Position numbers and translations under genes: made by a program. A DNA stretch of 26,632 nt from JANDLT01 sp041743485 (GTDB lineage Bacteria > Acidobacteriota > Blastocatellia > Pyrinomonadales > Pyrinomonadaceae). The notes under the pieces are model-generated. The model worked only from the letters and a program-made list of their open reading frames with translations, did not search any database and had not been told where the DNA came from. How positions within the stretch are numbered: position 1 is the first letter of the stretch; each line of letters starts with the position of its first letter. Shown here piece after piece: positions 7,469-15,244 of this stretch. Location of the stretch: assembly GCA_041743485.1 (NCBI GenBank), contig JBGTMR010000056.1:1-26632 (forward strand), written 5' to 3'.

Positions 7469-8682
7469 TGAGCATGACGGCAGAGACAGTATTGATAACA
7501 GAACCCGCCGGAGAGTTGAAACCGGGCTGGCGCGTCGTGCGGTTCGGCGATGTGGTGAGTAACGTGGACGTGGCAGAGCGCAAGCCTTTGGAGCGTGGCT
7601 TGGAACGCTTCGTCGGGTTGGAGCATCTTGACCCTGAATCGCTGCACATCAAGCGTTGGGGATTGATTGAGGAAGGGACGAGCTTCACCAGAAAGTTTGT
7701 GCGCGGGCAAGTGCTGTTTGGTAAGCGGCGTGCGTATCAACGCAAGGCGGCGGTGGCAGAGTTTGACGGCATCTGCTCCGGCGACATTCTGGTGTTTGAG
7801 CCGAAAGGAGATGAACTGTTGCCGGAGTTACTGCCGTTCATCGTGCAATCGGACGGCTTTTTTGAGCACGCTCTCGGCACGTCTGCCGGTTCGCTGTCGC
7901 CACGCACCAAGTGGAGCGACCTTGCGCGTTATGAGTTCGCGCTGCCGCCGAAGGACGAGCAACGCCGCATCGCGGATATTCTTTGGGCGGCTGATGAAAT
8001 GGTTTCTGCTTGGCAGACTGTTCTCTTCGCAACATCCATAACACTTGCAACAGTACGAAGAGAGGTTGTCTGCGACAACATTCATCCTCGACACGCTTTG
8101 AAGAAATGTTTGAAGGGAATCACTCCGGGAAAGAGCGTTGTAGGCGTGGGTCAACCAGCGAAGCCAAACGAGTTTGGTGTGTTGAAAGTTAGCGCAGTTG
8201 GCGCAAGCGGCTTTATGCCTGAAGAAAATAAAAGGCTTGTTGAACCTCGTGATTTCCGACAAGAGTTTCGCGTGAAAATGAATGACATTCTTATTACTCG
8301 CTGCAATACACGCGAGCTTGTTGGTAGAGCTTGTATTGTTCCAGATGACGCGGACAATTTGATGCTTAGTGATAAGACATTGCGTTTAGATGTTGATGAA
8401 AAGGTAGCGTCAAAAACATTCCTTTTGGAAGTTCTCCGCAGTAATGAAGCGCGTTCGCAAATAGAAGCTGTTGCCACAGGTACAGGTGGCGCAATGAAAA
8501 ACATTTCGCAAGATGAAGTCAGAAGTTTCCTTGTTCCGCTACCTGACCTTGAAACACAAGAGCGAATAGCAAGCGTTATCGCAAGCATCACGGAAACGAA
8601 ACGACTTGCGGAAGCGCACGTTGCGAACTCAAAAGGCTACGGCAAATCACTTATCAAAGAGCTACTAACACCGCCGAACTGA
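7468..8682 (+). CDS. hsdS: Type I restriction specificity subunit
   Basis: I chose the ATG at 7468 (404 residues), which overlaps the previous stop as TAATG; a longer frame begins at 7411 but would overlap the toxin gene by 58 bp. Two target-recognition domains are visible. The first (about 20-165) ends in RYEFALPPKDEQRRIADILWAADE, the standard helical spacer. The second (about 200-375) ends in RSFLVPLPDLETQERIASVI. Each domain reads one half of a bipartite site. The DNA changes character in the middle: 7561-7620 counts 37 G/C in 60, while 8341-8400 counts 24 in 60. This suggests that the second recognition domain was acquired by exchange. hsdR originally began 15 bp downstream, judging by the hsdR 5' fragment at 8697. 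Confidence 0.92.
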   Translation: MSMTAETVLITEPAGELKPGWRVVRFGDVVSNVDVAERKPLERGLERFVGLEHLDPESLHIKRWGLIEEGTSFTRKFVRGQVLFGKRRAYQRKAAVAEFDGICSGDILVFEPKGDELLPELLPFIVQSDGFFEHALGTSAGSLSPRTKWSDLARYEFALPPKDEQRRIADILWAADEMVSAWQTVLFATSITLATVRREVVCDNIHPRHALKKCLKGITPGKSVVGVGQPAKPNEFGVLKVSAVGASGFMPEENKRLVEPRDFRQEFRVKMNDILITRCNTRELVGRACIVPDDADNLMLSDKTLRLDVDEKVASKTFLLEVLRSNEARSQIEAVATGTGGAMKNISQDEVRSFLVPLPDLETQERIASVIASITETKRLAEAHVANSKGYGKSLIKELLTPPN

Positions 8683-8696
8683 TTAAGAAACCATCA

Positions 8697-8741
8697 ATGT
8701 TCAATGAATCAAACACCGTCGAAGCGTTCGAGCGCGATGTG
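8697..8741 (+). repeat. Copy 1 of hsdR 5' end (truncated hsdR start)
   Basis: These 45 bp match the first 45 bp of intact hsdR (10253-10297) at 42 positions, in frame from the ATG. The reading frame then leaves homology and stops at 8771 after 24 codons. It sits 14 bp after the hsdS stop, exactly where hsdR would begin in an uninterrupted operon. It is best read as the original start of hsdR, cut after codon 15 by an insertion. Confidence 0.85.
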
Positions 8742-8829
8742 CAAGTTGATATGATTTGTTTTGGATTATAGACAAAGCGACAATGATCTGTGCTTCGGGA
8801 AAGCAGAAGCGCAGAAAGGAAAACTCGTC

Positions 8830-9462
8830 ATGGTAGTACCGCAAACAAAAATCAGGTATAGCGTTGAAGAATATCTTTCGCTCGAACGCGCGGCGGAAGA
8901 ACGCCACGAATATCTCGACGGCGAGATTTATGAAATGGCAGGCGAAAGCCTCGCGCATGGCGACATCTGCATCAACCTTGCCCGTGAAATCAGTACCCAA
9001 CTGCGCGGCACGCCCTGTCGCGCATTATCGAAAGACATCAAAGTCCGAACCGGAGTGCTGCCCTCTCCGCGTCGGATGATGAAAGGGTTGTTCTCCTACC
9101 CTGATGTGCTCGTCGTCTGCGGTGAGCCGCAGTTTCACGACGCATACCGCGACATTCTTTTGAACCCGATTCTTATCATCGAAGTCTTGTCGGATTCAAC
9201 CGAAGCCTACGACAGAGGCGAGAAGTTCATGCGCTATCAGCAACTCGAATCCCTTGTCGAATACGCGCTCGTCTCACAGAATCTTCCATTCATCAGCCTT
9301 TTCGCCAGACGGGAAAACGGTTGGTTCTATTCAGCGGTCAATGATTTATCCGCGAGCGTCCATCTCGCTTCGATTGATTGCCGTCTTGACTTAACGGATG
9401 TCTATGACCGCATCACGTTTCCCGCAGAAGAGTCGCCAATGACAGACGAGATGGAAAGTTAA
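8830..9462 (+). CDS. Uma2-family (DUF820) nuclease-like protein
   Basis: This 210-residue protein starts at ATG 8830 behind AGGAAA. Family features in order: YSVEEYLSLERAAEERHEYLDGEIYEMAG near the N-terminus, then YPDVLVV with its Asp, then ILIIEVLSDSTEAYDRGEKF with the Glu and a downstream Lys, then LVEYALVSQ. This is the PD-(D/E)XK restriction-endonuclease-like fold of Uma2 proteins, whose cellular role is not established. It lies between two fragments of the hsdR 5' end and has no coupling to hsdS, so it looks like cargo inserted into the restriction locus rather than a subunit of it. Confidence 0.88.
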   Translation: MVVPQTKIRYSVEEYLSLERAAEERHEYLDGEIYEMAGESLAHGDICINLAREISTQLRGTPCRALSKDIKVRTGVLPSPRRMMKGLFSYPDVLVVCGEPQFHDAYRDILLNPILIIEVLSDSTEAYDRGEKFMRYQQLESLVEYALVSQNLPFISLFARRENGWFYSAVNDLSASVHLASIDCRLDLTDVYDRITFPAEESPMTDEMES

Positions 9463-9483
9463 TGATCCATCTCTGACATCGTT

Positions 9484-9539
9484 ATGTTCAACGAATCAAA
9501 CAGCGTCGAAGCGTTCGTGCGCGATGTGCTTTGCGGCAC
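9484..9539 (+). repeat. Copy 2 of hsdR 5' end
   Basis: These 56 bp match the first 56 bp of hsdR at 54 positions, including the ATG. Homology stops at 9539, only 6 bp before the stop codon of the minus-strand MazF-like gene. The plus-strand reading frame continuing from here to 9729 is a chance fusion through the antisense of that toxin gene and is not a real protein. Confidence 0.88.
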
Positions 9540-9545
9540 GCCGCG

Positions 9546-9892
9546 TTACAAGTTGAGCGTGTGCCGCAATGCGGTGTCCGTCTCCGTCATCGGGAACGAG
9601 CCGATGACGCGCGTGATGACGCTTGCCGCAACCGTCGCCAAGTTATCAGCCATGATTACCGAATCCGACAGCAAGCCGGATTGCTTGCCTCCCGGCGTGA
9701 GGAGTGTGATAAGCACGCGGCTCGGATGATTAGCTCTGGTCAAGTTGCTGCTTATCATCGCCAGCACAGTTTGCGACAAACCTGTTCGCAGATTGTCGCG
9801 TTGCACGACAAGAGCCGGGCGAGTTTTAGATGTGCGTAAGTCAGAGTTGGGAAATTGAGCAGCACGATGTCGCCGCGTTTATGACTTGGCAT
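9546..9892 (-). pseudogene. MazF/PemK-like toxin gene with one-base frameshift
   Basis: Read from ATG 9892, the frame gives MPSHKRGDIVLLNFP and then loses the family match. One base off, it continues as DLRTSKTRPALVVQRDNL, then SGLLSDSVIMADNLATV and ends ALRHTLNL. These are the classic MazF/PemK features: GDIVL near the start, RPALV, and the SGL-DS--DNL stretch. Adding one A to the AA of CCCAACTC (9847-9850 on the plus strand) restores a single frame of about 115 residues. The start overlaps the antitoxin stop by 14 bp. MazF toxins are mRNA-cleaving RNases. The toxin is either dead through a real deletion, or this is a sequencing indel. Confidence 0.8.
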
Positions 9893-10193
9893 CGAGCGTG
9901 GCTTTGTTGATGTCGTAGTCATCGTAGATGTCCATCTCAGGTCTTTCCCAATCTTCGGCAAATGTGCTCAAGCGAAAACGCAGTTCGGCAGCTTCTTCTT
10001 TCGAGATGCCCAACTCGCGCAAGTCAACTGTTCGCGGTTTGTCGTGGGCGGAAGCTGTTGAAGCTGTCGCCGACGCGCTTTCTACTTGCTCGCGGCGCGT
10101 GCGCTCACGCAAGAAGTCAACAAAGTCTTCGACTTCGGTAAGTTTCTCCGGCGGCAAATCGTTTAGCTTCTCGATGATAATTTGTGTACTCAT
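9879..10193 (-). CDS. DUF2281/MazE-like antitoxin
   Basis: This 104-residue protein has an N-terminal segment (IIEKLNDLPPEKLTEVEDF, then VDFLRER) that matches the DUF2281-type antitoxin start. A Ser/Ala-rich linker follows, then a C-terminal tail (LSTFAEDWERPEMDIYDDYD) like those that bind MazF-type toxins. It starts behind AGGAG (9 bp spacing) and overlaps the toxin gene, the usual order. It reads against hsdR, from a 59-bp divergent region. Antitoxins of this kind normally repress their own promoter. Since the toxin gene is frameshifted, it may now stand alone. Confidence 0.8.
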   Translation of the reverse strand: MSTQIIIEKLNDLPPEKLTEVEDFVDFLRERTRREQVESASATASTASAHDKPRTVDLRELGISKEEAAELRFRLSTFAEDWERPEMDIYDDYDINKATLDAKS

Positions 10194-10221
10194 TGTCCGT
10201 AACTCCTATATCGACTTTAAC
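10193..10221 (+). promoter_or_regulatory. Candidate hsdR promoter
   Basis: TTGTCC (10193-10198), a 17-bp spacer and TTTAAC (10216-10221) lie 31 bp before the hsdR ATG. A promoter is needed here because the antisense antitoxin cassette separates hsdR from the hsdM-hsdS operon. The -10 overlaps the -10 of the antitoxin promoter on the other strand. Confidence 0.4.
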
Positions 10222-10242
10222 TGTAAGCATCCGGTTTTTCAA
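10214..10242 (-). promoter_or_regulatory. Candidate antitoxin promoter
   Basis: On the minus strand TTGAAA (10242-10237), a 17-bp spacer and TAAAGT (10219-10214) lie just ahead of the antitoxin ribosome site. Spacing is ideal and hexamer matches are moderate. It overlaps the hsdR candidate promoter, so antitoxin binding here could repress both. Confidence 0.45.
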
Positions 10243-10252
10243 AGGCATTTAG

Positions 10253-13171
10253 ATGTTCAATGAATCAAACAGCGTCGAAGCCTTCGTGCGCGATGTGCTT
10301 TGCGGCACCACGACGCGCAAAAGTTTAGGTTGGGAGTTCATCTCTCACAAAGACCTGCCGCGCTCCGCTACCGACGCGCTTGTTGACTCTCACCTCTACG
10401 ACGCGCTCATCCGCATCAACCCCGAAATCGCCCAACAGCCTGACCGCGCTGACGAAGTTTTCTATAAACTCCGCGCCATCCTGCTCTCCGTCAACAACGA
10501 CGGACTCGTGCGCGCCAACGAAGAGTTTGCGATGTGGCTCAGAGGCGAGCGCACCATGCCCTTCGGCGAAAACAATCAACACACCAGCGTGCGCCTCGTT
10601 GATTTCGAGAACCTCGCCAACAACCGCTTCGTCGTCACAACCCAATGGACGTATAAAGCCGGACAGGAACGCCGCTTCGACCTCGTGCTTTTGGTCAACG
10701 GTCTGCCGCTCGTCATCGGCGAAGCCAAGTCGCCGACGCGCCCGGCGGTGACGTGGGTGGACGGAGCCGCGCAGATTCACGACGACTACGAAGCGAACGT
10801 CTCCGCGATGTTCGTCACCAACGTCTTTTCTTTCGCGACCGAAGGCAAAGCGTTCCGCTTCGGCTCAATCCGAATGCCGCTCGACCTCTGGGCACCGTGG
10901 CGCGAGGCGGAAGGCGATACGACCGTGAGCGGACTCAAGGAAGTCGAAACCGCCGCGCGCGAACTGCTCAAGCCGTCAGTCGTGCTCGACATCCTGCACC
11001 ACTTCACCGTCTTTGCGACCGACAAACGCCACCGCAAAATCAAAATCATCCCGCGCTACCAGCAGTACCACGCCGCGAATCAAATCGTCGAGCGCGTCGT
11101 CGAAGGGCGCATCAAGAAAGGTCTCATCTGGCACTTTCAAGGTTCGGGCAAATCGTTGCTGATGGTGTTCGCCGCGAGCAAGCTGCGCCTGCACCCCGCG
11201 CTTCAGAACCCGACTGTGCTCATCGTCGTTGACCGCGTTGACCTCGACACACAAATCACCGCGACCTTCAATGCGGCGGACGTGCCGAACACCATCCCCG
11301 CCGACACGCGCGCCGAACTCGCGCGCCTGCTCGCCGGAGATGTGCGTAAAGTCATCATCACAACCATCCACAAGTTCGGCGAGGCGGAAGGCGTCCTCAA
11401 CGCACGCTCCAACATCATCGTCATGGTTGACGAAGCGCACCGCACGCAGGAAGGCGACTTAGGGCGCAAGATGCGCGAGGCACTGCCCAACGCTTTTCTC
11501 TTCGGCTTCACCGGCACGCCCATCAACAAACGCGACCGCAACACCTTCTGGGCGTTCGGCGCGGACGAAGACGCGAACGGCTACATGTCGCGCTACGGCT
11601 TCCAAGAATCCATCCGCGACAAGGCGACTCTGCCTTTGCACTTTGAAGCGCGCCTCATCGAACTACGCATCGCCCAAGACGCGATTGACGAAGCCTTCGC
11701 CAACATCACCGGACACCTCACGGAAGAAGACCAAGCCGAACTCGCCCGCCAAGCTGCGAAGATGGCGGTGCTCGTCAAATCACCCGAACGCATTCAAACG
11801 ATTGTCCGCGACATAGTTGAGCACTACCGCGAGAAGATCGAGCCGAACGGCTTTAAGGCGCAGGTCGTCACCTTCGACCGCGAGAGTTGCGCGCTGTTCA
11901 AACAAGCACTGGACGAACTGATGCCGCCGGAAGCGAGCGACATCGTGATGACCGTCGGGCAGGGCGACCCGGTAGAGTGGCATCAAAAGTACAAACGCAA
12001 ACGCGAAGACGAAGAACGCTTGCTTGACCGCTTCCGTGACCCCGCAGACCCGCTCAAGATGCTCATCGTGACGGCAAAGCTTCTCACAGGATTTGACGCG
12101 CCCATCTTGCAGGCGATGTACTTGGATAAGCCGATGAAGGAACACAATCTGCTTCAAGGTATCTGCCGCACGAACCGCCCTTACCCGAACAAGACGCACG
12201 GACTCATCGTTGACTACCTCGGCGTCTTCGACGACGTAGCACGCGCTCTCGACTTCGACGACGCGGCGGTGCAGCGCGTCATCACCAACCTCGACGAACT
12301 GAAACAGCAGTTGCCCGCCGCCGTCAAAGCTTGCTTGGTCTTCTTTCCCATTGTTGATCGCAACGTAACCGGCTACGAAGGACTCATCGCCGCGCAGGAC
12401 TGTCTGCCCGACAACACGACGCGCGATGCCTTCGCCATGAGTTACTCGGTGCTCAACCGACTCTGGGAATCTCTTTCGCCCGACGCGGTGCTGCAACCAC
12501 ACAAAACCGATTACCGTTGGCTCTCGGAAGTTTACGAATCCGTGCGCCCGCCGAGCGGACACGGCAAACTGCTCTGGCACGGACTCGGCGCAAAGACCGT
12601 CGAACTCATCCACGAGAACGTCCACGTCGAAGCCGTCCGCGACGACCTCGACACGCTCGTCATGGATGCCGGCGTCTTGCAGGAACTCACGACGGCGAAA
12701 GACCCGCAGAAGGTCAAAGAGATTGAAATCAAAATCATCGCCCGTCTGCGCCGTCACAAAGACAATCCCGAGTTTGTCCTACTTGGTCAGCAGCTAGAGC
12801 AACTCAAAGAGCGACACCAACAAGGTCTCATCACCTCGCTCGAATTCCTCAAGAGCCTGCTCGAACTTGCGCGCCACGTCGTCGAAGCCGAAAAGGAAGT
12901 TGATTCGGTTGAAGAACAAGACAAGGCTAAGGCGGCACTGACAGACCTCTTCAACGGCGCGCGCACCGCGAGTACACCAGCGATGGTTGAGCGCATCGTT
13001 GCAGACATTGACGCAATTGTGAGGATCGTCCGCTTCCCCGGTTGGCAGCAGACCACTGGCGGCGAAAGGGAAGTGCAGAAGGCATTGAGGAAGACGCTGC
13101 TAAAATATAAGCTGCATCACGAGCAGGAACTGTTTGACAGGGCTTATGGTTACATCAAACAGTATTACTGA
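10253..13171 (+). CDS. hsdR: Type I restriction endonuclease/translocase subunit
   Basis: This is an intact 972-residue HsdR. The N-terminal PD-(D/E)XK nuclease has Asp143 (RRFDLVLLVNG) and Glu157-x-Lys159 (VIGEAK). The superfamily 2 translocase has Walker A HFQGSGKS (294-301), DEAH (393-396), TGTP (420-423) and a late helicase motif (LLQGICRTNRPYPNKTHG). A C-terminal helical domain (DUF3387-like) binds the methyltransferase core. The protein cuts unmethylated DNA after ATP-driven translocation. The ATG at 10253 follows AAAGG. Its first 56 bp are repeated at 9484 and its first 45 bp at 8697, so the present 5' end appears to be a restored one. It no longer shares an operon directly with hsdS. 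Confidence 0.96.
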   Translation: MFNESNSVEAFVRDVLCGTTTRKSLGWEFISHKDLPRSATDALVDSHLYDALIRINPEIAQQPDRADEVFYKLRAILLSVNNDGLVRANEEFAMWLRGERTMPFGENNQHTSVRLVDFENLANNRFVVTTQWTYKAGQERRFDLVLLVNGLPLVIGEAKSPTRPAVTWVDGAAQIHDDYEANVSAMFVTNVFSFATEGKAFRFGSIRMPLDLWAPWREAEGDTTVSGLKEVETAARELLKPSVVLDILHHFTVFATDKRHRKIKIIPRYQQYHAANQIVERVVEGRIKKGLIWHFQGSGKSLLMVFAASKLRLHPALQNPTVLIVVDRVDLDTQITATFNAADVPNTIPADTRAELARLLAGDVRKVIITTIHKFGEAEGVLNARSNIIVMVDEAHRTQEGDLGRKMREALPNAFLFGFTGTPINKRDRNTFWAFGADEDANGYMSRYGFQESIRDKATLPLHFEARLIELRIAQDAIDEAFANITGHLTEEDQAELARQAAKMAVLVKSPERIQTIVRDIVEHYREKIEPNGFKAQVVTFDRESCALFKQALDELMPPEASDIVMTVGQGDPVEWHQKYKRKREDEERLLDRFRDPADPLKMLIVTAKLLTGFDAPILQAMYLDKPMKEHNLLQGICRTNRPYPNKTHGLIVDYLGVFDDVARALDFDDAAVQRVITNLDELKQQLPAAVKACLVFFPIVDRNVTGYEGLIAAQDCLPDNTTRDAFAMSYSVLNRLWESLSPDAVLQPHKTDYRWLSEVYESVRPPSGHGKLLWHGLGAKTVELIHENVHVEAVRDDLDTLVMDAGVLQELTTAKDPQKVKEIEIKIIARLRRHKDNPEFVLLGQQLEQLKERHQQGLITSLEFLKSLLELARHVVEAEKEVDSVEEQDKAKAALTDLFNGARTASTPAMVERIVADIDAIVRIVRFPGWQQTTGGEREVQKALRKTLLKYKLHHEQELFDRAYGYIKQYY

Positions 13172-13262
13172 ACAAAAGTATTTCACCGAGAATGAAGGAG
13201 CTAGCGATAGATGATTGATGCAACGCTAATGGATTAACTGTGGTCTGCCACGGCTTTCGAGG

Positions 13263-13724
13263 GTGTCTTATGACGACACCTCGTGCGAAGTCGTATTGAT
13301 GTCGGGTTTGCCGGGCGCGGGCAAAGATTATTGGATCGGCGAGAACCTACCCGACTGGGAAGTCCTGTCTCTGGATGCCCTGCGCCGCGAGATGAATATC
13401 AATCCGAAAGAACGACAAGGACGTGTCGTCTCAGCCGCACGCGAACGAGCGCGTGTGTTCTTACGCCGCAAGCAAAGCTTTGTGTGGAACGCGACGAACA
13501 TCTCGCGTCAGGTGCGAGAGCAGTGCATCAACCTCTTCGCGGCTTACGACGCCCGCGTTCGCATCGTCTATTTGGATGTGTCCGAGACAAGACTTTTCGC
13601 GCAGAACGGCGCACGCGCCGAGGAGGTTCCGGCGGCGGTGATTCGCGGTCTGCTCGACCGTTGGGAAGTCCCGGATAGGACTGAGGCACACCGCGTTGAT
13701 TGGGTTGTCATGCCAAACCGATAA
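13263..13724 (+). CDS. P-loop kinase, polynucleotide-kinase-like (AAA_33 type)
   Basis: This 153-residue protein starts at GTG 13263, the only start that leaves room for the first strand. Walker A is GLPGAGKD (15-22) and the lid/substrate region has the VWNATNISRQVREQ signature of T4 Pnk-like kinases. It then has RIVYLDVSE and a C-terminal LDRWEVPDRTEAHRV. Such proteins phosphorylate 5' ends of RNA or DNA, often in RNA repair, where the kinase is commonly the C-terminal half of a larger protein. Here only the kinase is present: an in-frame TAA lies 36 bp upstream, and the preceding 90 bp hold nothing recognisable. It may be a truncated remnant or a stand-alone short form. Confidence 0.7.
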   Translation: MSYDDTSCEVVLMSGLPGAGKDYWIGENLPDWEVLSLDALRREMNINPKERQGRVVSAARERARVFLRRKQSFVWNATNISRQVREQCINLFAAYDARVRIVYLDVSETRLFAQNGARAEEVPAAVIRGLLDRWEVPDRTEAHRVDWVVMPNR

Positions 13725-13810
13725 ACCCGGCATTGATAAAATGCTTGACCTCCATCCGATACACAAGCAAGAATGCCTAGCCGCTTCAGTGGCAAGAAGG
13801 AGATACGATC

Positions 13811-14052
13811 ATGGCAAACAAGAACAGAACAGAGGATTATTCCTTTTACGCCGAGCAGTAAGCGTCGGCGCGGCTATCCCTCAGAGACACGAGTCAAACG
13901 CGGATTGAGAGTTGTTCATGGCGATAAAGATTTACAGGAAAAGCTTGGACGAAACGATTTGTGTCCGTGCGGCTCAGGGCGCAGGTTTCAAACATTGCTG
14001 CCTCTCCACAGGTCGTTACGACGGCGCGCTACAGCGTGATTACTACTTTTAG
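13811..14052 (+). pseudogene. SEC-C motif protein, frameshifted twice
   Basis: A strong ribosome site (AAGGAG) precedes ATG 13811, but that frame stops after 16 codons. Removing one G at about 13834 leads into IIPFTPSSKRRRGYPSET and then LGRNDLCPCGSGRRF. Removing one C at 13989 continues KHCCLSTGRYDGALQRDYYF to TAG at 14052. The product would be about 79 residues ending in the zinc-binding SEC-C motif (CPCGSG...CC), found in SecA and many small proteins. Two separate single-base insertions in one short gene point to decay, though sequencing indels cannot be excluded. Confidence 0.65.
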
Positions 14053-14074
14053 AGAATAAACTTTTACAGGGGTT

Positions 14075-14116
14075 AAGCATCGGCGGCGCGATAATCCAAT
14101 CGCGCCGCTGATGCTT
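14075..14116. terminator. Long GC-rich hairpin, probable terminator
   Basis: An 18-bp stem with one mismatch (14075-14092 with 14099-14116) encloses a 6-base loop. It follows the SEC-C remnant and lies 15 bp before the next gene. There is no long T-run after it, only TTTC, so intrinsic termination may be weak; an attenuator or mobile repeat is possible. Confidence 0.55.
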
Positions 14117-14130
14117 TCGGGTAAAGGGAT

Positions 14131-14490
14131 ATGGAGACTATCATTCTGTACCGACCGGTAGGACAAGAAGAACTTGATCTCATCCGTGCGAACGGTGACA
14201 CCGAGTTTCCGCCGCGCCTGCCTGAACAGCCGATCTTCTATCCGGTCTTAAACGAAGATTACGCCACGCAGATTGCCCGCGACTGGAATACGAAGTCCGG
14301 CGCGCGGCGCGGGTTTGTGACGCGCTTTCGCGTGCGAGCCGACTACCTGCAACACTTCGATGTGCAGACGGCTGGCGGCGCACAGCATCAAGAGTATTGG
14401 ATACCGGCGGAAGACCTTGCCGAGTTTAATCGAAACATCGTCGGCAGTATTGAGGTCATCGCCGAGTTCGGAACGGGAGACAAAGCATGA
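14131..14490 (+). CDS. Small protein of the family often annotated 'ADP-ribosylation/crystallin J1'
   Basis: This 119-residue protein begins METIILYRPVGQEELDLI, continues FPPRLPEQPIFYPVLNEDYA, then ARDWNTKSGARRGFVTRF, and has a C-terminal EYWIPAEDLAEFNRNIVG. I recognise this pattern from bacterial proteins carried under the name crystallin J1; the name is historical and no activity is established. No catalytic motif, signal peptide or membrane segment is visible, so it should be cytosolic. The AAAGGGAT stretch before the ATG serves as ribosome site. The dioxygenase gene follows after 35 bp and may be co-transcribed. Confidence 0.7.
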   Translation: METIILYRPVGQEELDLIRANGDTEFPPRLPEQPIFYPVLNEDYATQIARDWNTKSGARRGFVTRFRVRADYLQHFDVQTAGGAQHQEYWIPAEDLAEFNRNIVGSIEVIAEFGTGDKA

Positions 14491-14525
14491 AGAGGCTGCG
14501 ATGTGGCTAATAAAGTTCTGTATCT

Positions 14526-15224
14526 ATGAATCATTATTTCGAGAAAATAGAAACTTCAGGCTTCGCTGTGGTTGATGAAGTCGTCAGTTCCGAAACTTGC
14601 GCGTCATTACTGGCGGAGTTACAGGGCGCAGAGGGCGGAGAGATGACGCGGCATATGGGTGCGGGCATACGCGACTTAATGAGTATCGTTCCGGCAACAC
14701 GAACCTTGGCAAAGAGTTTGGCGTTGCGTGCGCTCGTCGAGCCGATACTTGGTGCCGGGGCGCGACTCGTGCGCGGCATCTTCTTCGATAAGACGCCGGA
14801 GGCTAACTGGAAGGTCGCGTGGCATCAGGATGTGACCATCGCCGTGCGCCGACGAGTAGAAGTGCCGGATTTTACGGCGTGGTCGGTCAAAGCCGGAATT
14901 ACGCACGCACAGCCGCCCGTGTCAGTGCTGGAGAATATGCTTACGTTGCGCCTGCACCTTGACGATGCGGACGAAGAAAACGGTGCTTTGCGCGTGCTGT
15001 CCGGCTCTCACCGACACGGAAGGCTGAGGGCGAAAGAGATCAAAGAATGGCGCGAACAACACACGCCCGTGCTGTGCGCGGTTAAGCAAGGCGGCGTGAT
15101 GGCAATGCGCCCGTTGCTGCTTCATGCTTCGTCGCAAAGCACACGCCCACGGCATCGGCGTGTGTTGCATTTTGAGTACGCGGCGGGGGAGTTGCCGGAT
15201 GGACTTGAATGGTACGAAGTTTAA
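14526..15224 (+). CDS. Phytanoyl-CoA dioxygenase (PhyH) family oxygenase
   Basis: This 232-residue Fe(II)/2-oxoglutarate oxygenase has the metal facial triad: His100 and Asp102 (AWHQDVT) and His200 (RPLLLHASSQ). A downstream Arg at 211 or 212 would bind 2-oxoglutarate. The LHLDDADEENGALRVLSGSH stretch is typical of the PhyH family. The substrate cannot be told from sequence; bacterial members hydroxylate a wide range of small molecules. The start is the first ATG, with no clear ribosome site, 35 bp after the preceding gene. It ends 20 bp before the next gene, so 14131-16066 may be one transcript. Confidence 0.88.
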   Translation: MNHYFEKIETSGFAVVDEVVSSETCASLLAELQGAEGGEMTRHMGAGIRDLMSIVPATRTLAKSLALRALVEPILGAGARLVRGIFFDKTPEANWKVAWHQDVTIAVRRRVEVPDFTAWSVKAGITHAQPPVSVLENMLTLRLHLDDADEENGALRVLSGSHRHGRLRAKEIKEWREQHTPVLCAVKQGGVMAMRPLLLHASSQSTRPRHRRVLHFEYAAGELPDGLEWYEV

Positions 15225-15244
15225 TCATCGGAGACATTCACACA

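Noticed and set aside
9484..9729. Plus-strand frame of 81 codons starting like HsdR
   Set aside because: Only the first 18 codons match HsdR; the rest is the antisense of the MazF-like gene. It is treated as a repeat rather than a gene.
11780..12757. Long minus-strand frame of 325 codons opposite hsdR
   Set aside because: Antisense of a strongly conserved hsdR coding region with GC-biased third positions; no family features.
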